Below are positions 61,090 to 64,000 of a stretch of 64,000 bases of DNA, piece after piece. Position numbers and translations under genes: made by a program. This stretch comes from Rhodotorula mucilaginosa (Eukaryota; Basidiomycota; Microbotryomycetes; Sporidiobolales; Sporidiobolaceae): the NCBI GenBank assembly GCA_034406715.1, contig CP137868.1:1-64000 (forward strand). Reading direction: 5' to 3'. The stretch's first letter is position 1. Every line of letters starts with the position of its first letter. The notes under the pieces are model-generated. The model saw only the letters and a program-made list of their open reading frames with translations. It made no database searches and was not told where the DNA came from.

Positions 61090-62845
61090 CTACCACTTGT
61101 ACTTTCCCGTCGCGACGGGTGGCACAAACGCCTCCCTCGTCGGGATGATCGACTCTTCCCCTTCGAGGCCATACAAGTCGATCGCGTCGCGCCAGATCTG
61201 CTCCGTCAGTTCGAGCACGACTTGGTTCTTGGGCGGCGGGGCCGCAGCGGCGTTGGCTCCGTCGAGCGCTTCGGCGTCGACCGCGACTGCAAACCGGCAC
61301 ACGCTTGCACCGATCAGTCCCGCGAGAACCAGAGTATCACCGGACAGAGTGGCGACCAAACTCACAGCAGATCATGTCGCCAAAGAACGGACTGTCGGGA
61401 TCTTCGTCGACCTCGACGGCGGCTTTTTGTTCGCGCACGAGGAACGAAAAGTAGAACAAGTTCTCGGTCGTCTGGCTGAACGAGGTCGGGTTGACGACGA
61501 ACTTCAGGTAGGGCAGGCCCGTGTTGCCGCCGACTTCGCGGAGGCGTTTCGCGATCTGGTGGGGGGGGATCGGATAGGGGCCAAGTCAGCGGGAATCACA
61601 TATTCTCGGGTCGATTTCGTCAGAATTGAAACTATGAGATGGAAAGCAGCTTTCCGAACTCACACGTGCTGTCACCTTGCCCGTCTCGTTCTCATTCTTG
61701 GCGACATCCTCAGCTCGGAGCTGTTAGAATCGTTGTCGTCCCACCAAGCGCGCAACAAAAGGACTCGCCCGTCAGTAATCACGCACACGGAGCAGACGGC
61801 CACCCCCCAGAACGAGAAGCTTACCTCTTCCGGGCGGACTTGCTCCGCCTCCCACTGGTTCTTGGCCCGCTGAGTCCGCGCCTTCTTCTCCTTGACCTCG
61901 ATCGCGAGCGGGCCGTACCTGTGGTGCCCGGCGGAGAGAGAAAGGTTAGTCCCGCCCCGCAGCGAAATCAAAGAGTCTGGAGAGAGGAAAAAAGAGCGAA
62001 AAGGACTTGCATGAAATCGAGCGGTGGCGCGCGGAGACTCTGGCCGGCGAGGACTCGTCCGACCTTGACCCACTTCATGGGCCTGTCGTCGTCGTCATCA
62101 TCGTCCTCCTCGTCGTCGTCCTCATCCTCGCTCTCACTCTGCGCATCACTGTCGTCCGCCGCCGCCGCCGTTCCTTTCCGCCCCGCCGCAGCAGCACCAC
62201 CGCGCCTCGTCCTCTTTCGCCTCATACTCCTCGCCGACCTCCCCCGCCCTCCCATGAATCTCACCAACCTCACGAGGAACTCGTCCGTGTCGAACGCGTC
62301 TCCATCAATCTTGAGTTGGCGAGCTTTGAGCGCGCCGGCTTCCGAAGTGGCGATCAGGACGCGCGAGTCGAGGATCGCTTCCGACGGGCGGTCGACTTTG
62401 TCAAAGAGGGCGTTGGCGTTGGCGACTTGGTCCGTCAACGAGTCGACGGTCGTGTTCTGGAGGTCGCCGCGGGCGTCTGTGGCGCGTGCGTTCGAACAAG
62501 GGGGTCAGTACATGATCCGGGAGCAACACGCACACGTGAGCCCGGCAAGAGAGGACGGGACGCACCGTCTACGCGACTCTGCAGTTTGCGGTACATGCTC
62601 CTGACCCTCTTGCGTTCTCCGCGGTCCTTCTCCTCCTGCCTGCGCTGCTTCTCGCCTTCACTCAAGTCGGCGGCGTCCTCCTCATGGTCGTCCTCCTCTT
62701 CGTCGTCCTGCGGAGCACCCGCCCCATTGCCGTTCTTGTGAGTCGGCTGCTGTTCATCTCCGCTCATACGCAGGTCCTCGTCGTCATCGTCGTCGTGGGC
62801 GCGTCCTTTGCCCTTTGACGAGTTTGTTGCCGCCGACTTGCTCAT
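61090..62845 (-). CDS. NSE4: SMC5-SMC6 complex kleisin subunit Nse4
   Basis: Kleisin that bridges the Smc5 and Smc6 heads for DNA repair and chromosome segregation. Exons 62845-62566, 62476-62011, 61918-61825, 61720-61664, 61555-61366 and 61286-61090 give 427 residues (yeast 402). The N-terminal domain has RKLQSRVDDARGDLQ and a FDKVDRPSEAILDSRVLIAT helix block. An acidic stretch follows, then MKWVKVGRVLAGQSL. The conserved C-terminal winged-helix is LPYLKFVVNPTSFSQTTENL, FYFSFLVREQKAAVEVDED and the tail FVPPVATGKYKW. The intron 61919-62010 is GC-AG with an ideal GCAAGT donor and CTAAC branch site. It is divergent from the unrecognised gene at 63609. Confidence 0.93.
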
Positions 62846-63608
62846 GTTTGCGCCCGCTGGGGTTGTCCCGGTAGCTCGTCGAGGTAGGATCGGCGATCGA
62901 ATGCACACGCGCGCTGTCCCTGCTGGCAGTAAGCTGTAGTTCTAGCTGATCCGGCGAAAGAGCAGCTGGTTGGACGCGCCGACGACGAACTGCGCGACGC
63001 GTCGAGGCAGAGAGAAGGGCGCGTCAGGGGGAAGGTCAGCTATCTCCGCGGACTTGAACACCTTTTCGCAGACTCTAAGCCGGTTCTGTCACTTCTTACA
63101 TACGTCGTTGTGACGAGAGTCTGCCACTAATCCCATACTTACGATAGGGAAAGGCACCACTTGCTGTAAATTCGGTCGAGCGACTCGCCCCCTTTTTCAC
63201 GCTCGACTTGTCACTGGGAGCTCTGCTCCAACTTGTCGCTCTGGAACGCGTGCGGACCCCGTGTTTAAGCGGCGAGTGCAAAGCGAGTCCACATCGAGTC
63301 TCTCGTCCAACGCCTATCCAAGTCCCACAGCAGGTGAGTCCCGCCAACTCTGAGGGGGGTCCATCTCCGACTCGGAGGCGACGCGAGGTGGCCACGACGA
63401 CGTCGACTCCGATAGGGCAGCTGACCGAGCACCGCATGTAGAGACAGGCCAGAAGACATTGCAAGAACCGCTGCGCCTCGACCCCCACGCGCGTCCGGTC
63501 AGCGACTCGCAATCGACTCACTCGTCGTCGCATGCGCATGTCAGCAGCAGCGAACCTTTTGGAACGACGCTGAGACGCTGAAGAATCGCCGCAAGCCAGG
63601 AGCACACC
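62846..63608. promoter_or_regulatory. Divergent intergenic region, NSE4 and unknown gene
   Basis: 763 bases between divergent starts. Composition is mixed and open frames on both strands have no recognisable motif. It should carry the promoters of both genes; no motif could be assigned. Confidence 0.5.
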
Positions 63609-64000
63609 ATGACGGACCAGTATACCACACGCGGCGGCGGCGGCGGCGGCCCACCCGTCGCTTCCACTGCGGCGACGAGCGTCGCAGCCAGCAGTCATCG
63701 GTACCAACTCCCCATCCCGCCTCACGCTCCCGCCCTCTTCTCCTCCGCAGCCCGCACCACCAGCAGCAGCACCGGAGACCGTCTCAATTCGACCGCCGTC
63801 CCTTCCATGTCCGTCACGGACGCCATCATCCCCGGTCCGAGCCACATCGCCCCCCTCGACACCTCGATCGCCCACCACCCTCTCGATCCCGCCGCCGCCG
63901 CCGCCGCCGCCGCCGATCCCGACGCAGCGAAACGAGAACGCATGGCTCAGCATACGAAAGACCTCGAAGCCTGGGTCCTCGGCGCCAACAACAACCCGCC
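63609..64000 (+). CDS. 5' part of an unrecognised gene, cut by the window end
   Basis: An ATG at 63609 opens a frame that stays open to the last base (130 codons). It starts MTDQYTTRGGGGGGPPVAST and contains runs of six Gly and eight Ala, plus a Ser/Thr-rich segment, typical of the disordered start of a regulatory protein. The most protein-like part is at the end of the window: AAKRERMAQHTKDLEAWVLG. Codon composition is GC-rich like the neighbours. I do not recognise the family, and the true start could be another ATG. Confidence 0.5.
   Translation, partial: MTDQYTTRGGGGGGPPVASTAATSVAASSHRYQLPIPPHAPALFSSAARTTSSSTGDRLNSTAVPSMSVTDAIIPGPSHIAPLDTSIAHHPLDPAAAAAAAADPDAAKRERMAQHTKDLEAWVLGANNNP

Overview
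This 64 kb window is the left end of a chromosome of a GC-rich, intron-dense basidiomycete fungus. It opens with about 70 bases of CCCTAA telomere repeat. The genes carry many short introns (mostly 55-130 nt) with GTGAGT or GTGCGT donors, CTGAC or CTAAC branch sites and CAG or TAG acceptors. Together with a Cbk1-type NDR kinase, a Kcs1-type inositol kinase and a GT15 mannosyltransferase, this points to Basidiomycota. Pucciniomycotina (a red-yeast-like Microbotryomycete) is my best guess, but that placement is inference. Exon structures were built by hand from splice signals, frame continuity and remembered family motifs; no alignment was run.

Layout. 1-2696: telomere, a degenerate subtelomeric repeat field built around a TTGCGC core, then plain non-coding DNA. 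2697-10957: COX18-like insertase (-), SCaMC-type mitochondrial carrier (+), R3H-domain protein (+), SUZ-domain protein (-). 11221-18858: LCCL-domain membrane protein (-), EAF elongation factor (-) head-to-head with an NDR kinase (+). 18859-20921: about 2 kb with no supportable gene. 20922-29628: acyl-CoA oxidase (+), CYSTM small protein (+), chorismate mutase (-) head-to-head with mitochondrial processing peptidase beta (+). 30404-36027: PX-domain protein (+), eEF1B-gamma (-). 37838-46859: KCS1 (-), a BRD8-like NuA4 subunit (-), a LOG-family hydrolase (-). 47449-53209: GT15 mannosyltransferase (+), patatin-like lipase (+). 53402-62845: a Rad60/Esc2-like protein, V-ATPase subunit c, a WDR68/DCAF7 homologue and NSE4 (all -). 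63609-64000: the 5' end of an unrecognised gene (+).

The genes are ordinary nuclear housekeeping genes: mitochondrial biogenesis (COX18, SCaMC, MPP-beta), lipid metabolism (acyl-CoA oxidase, patatin lipase), SMC5/6-linked genome maintenance (NSE4, RENi), chromatin and transcription (EAF, BRD8-like) and signalling (NDR, KCS1). They do not form an operon-like system. I saw no transposon, virus-like element, CRISPR array or convincing intact tRNA gene.

The most unusual content is in splicing. The V-ATPase subunit c gene can only be read as the conserved protein if it contains 5-nt and 8-nt microexons. About 8 of roughly 115 coding introns appear to be GC-AG, well above the usual fungal share. 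The WDR68 homologue appears to have its start codon split by an intron. These are predictions from sequence and need transcript data.
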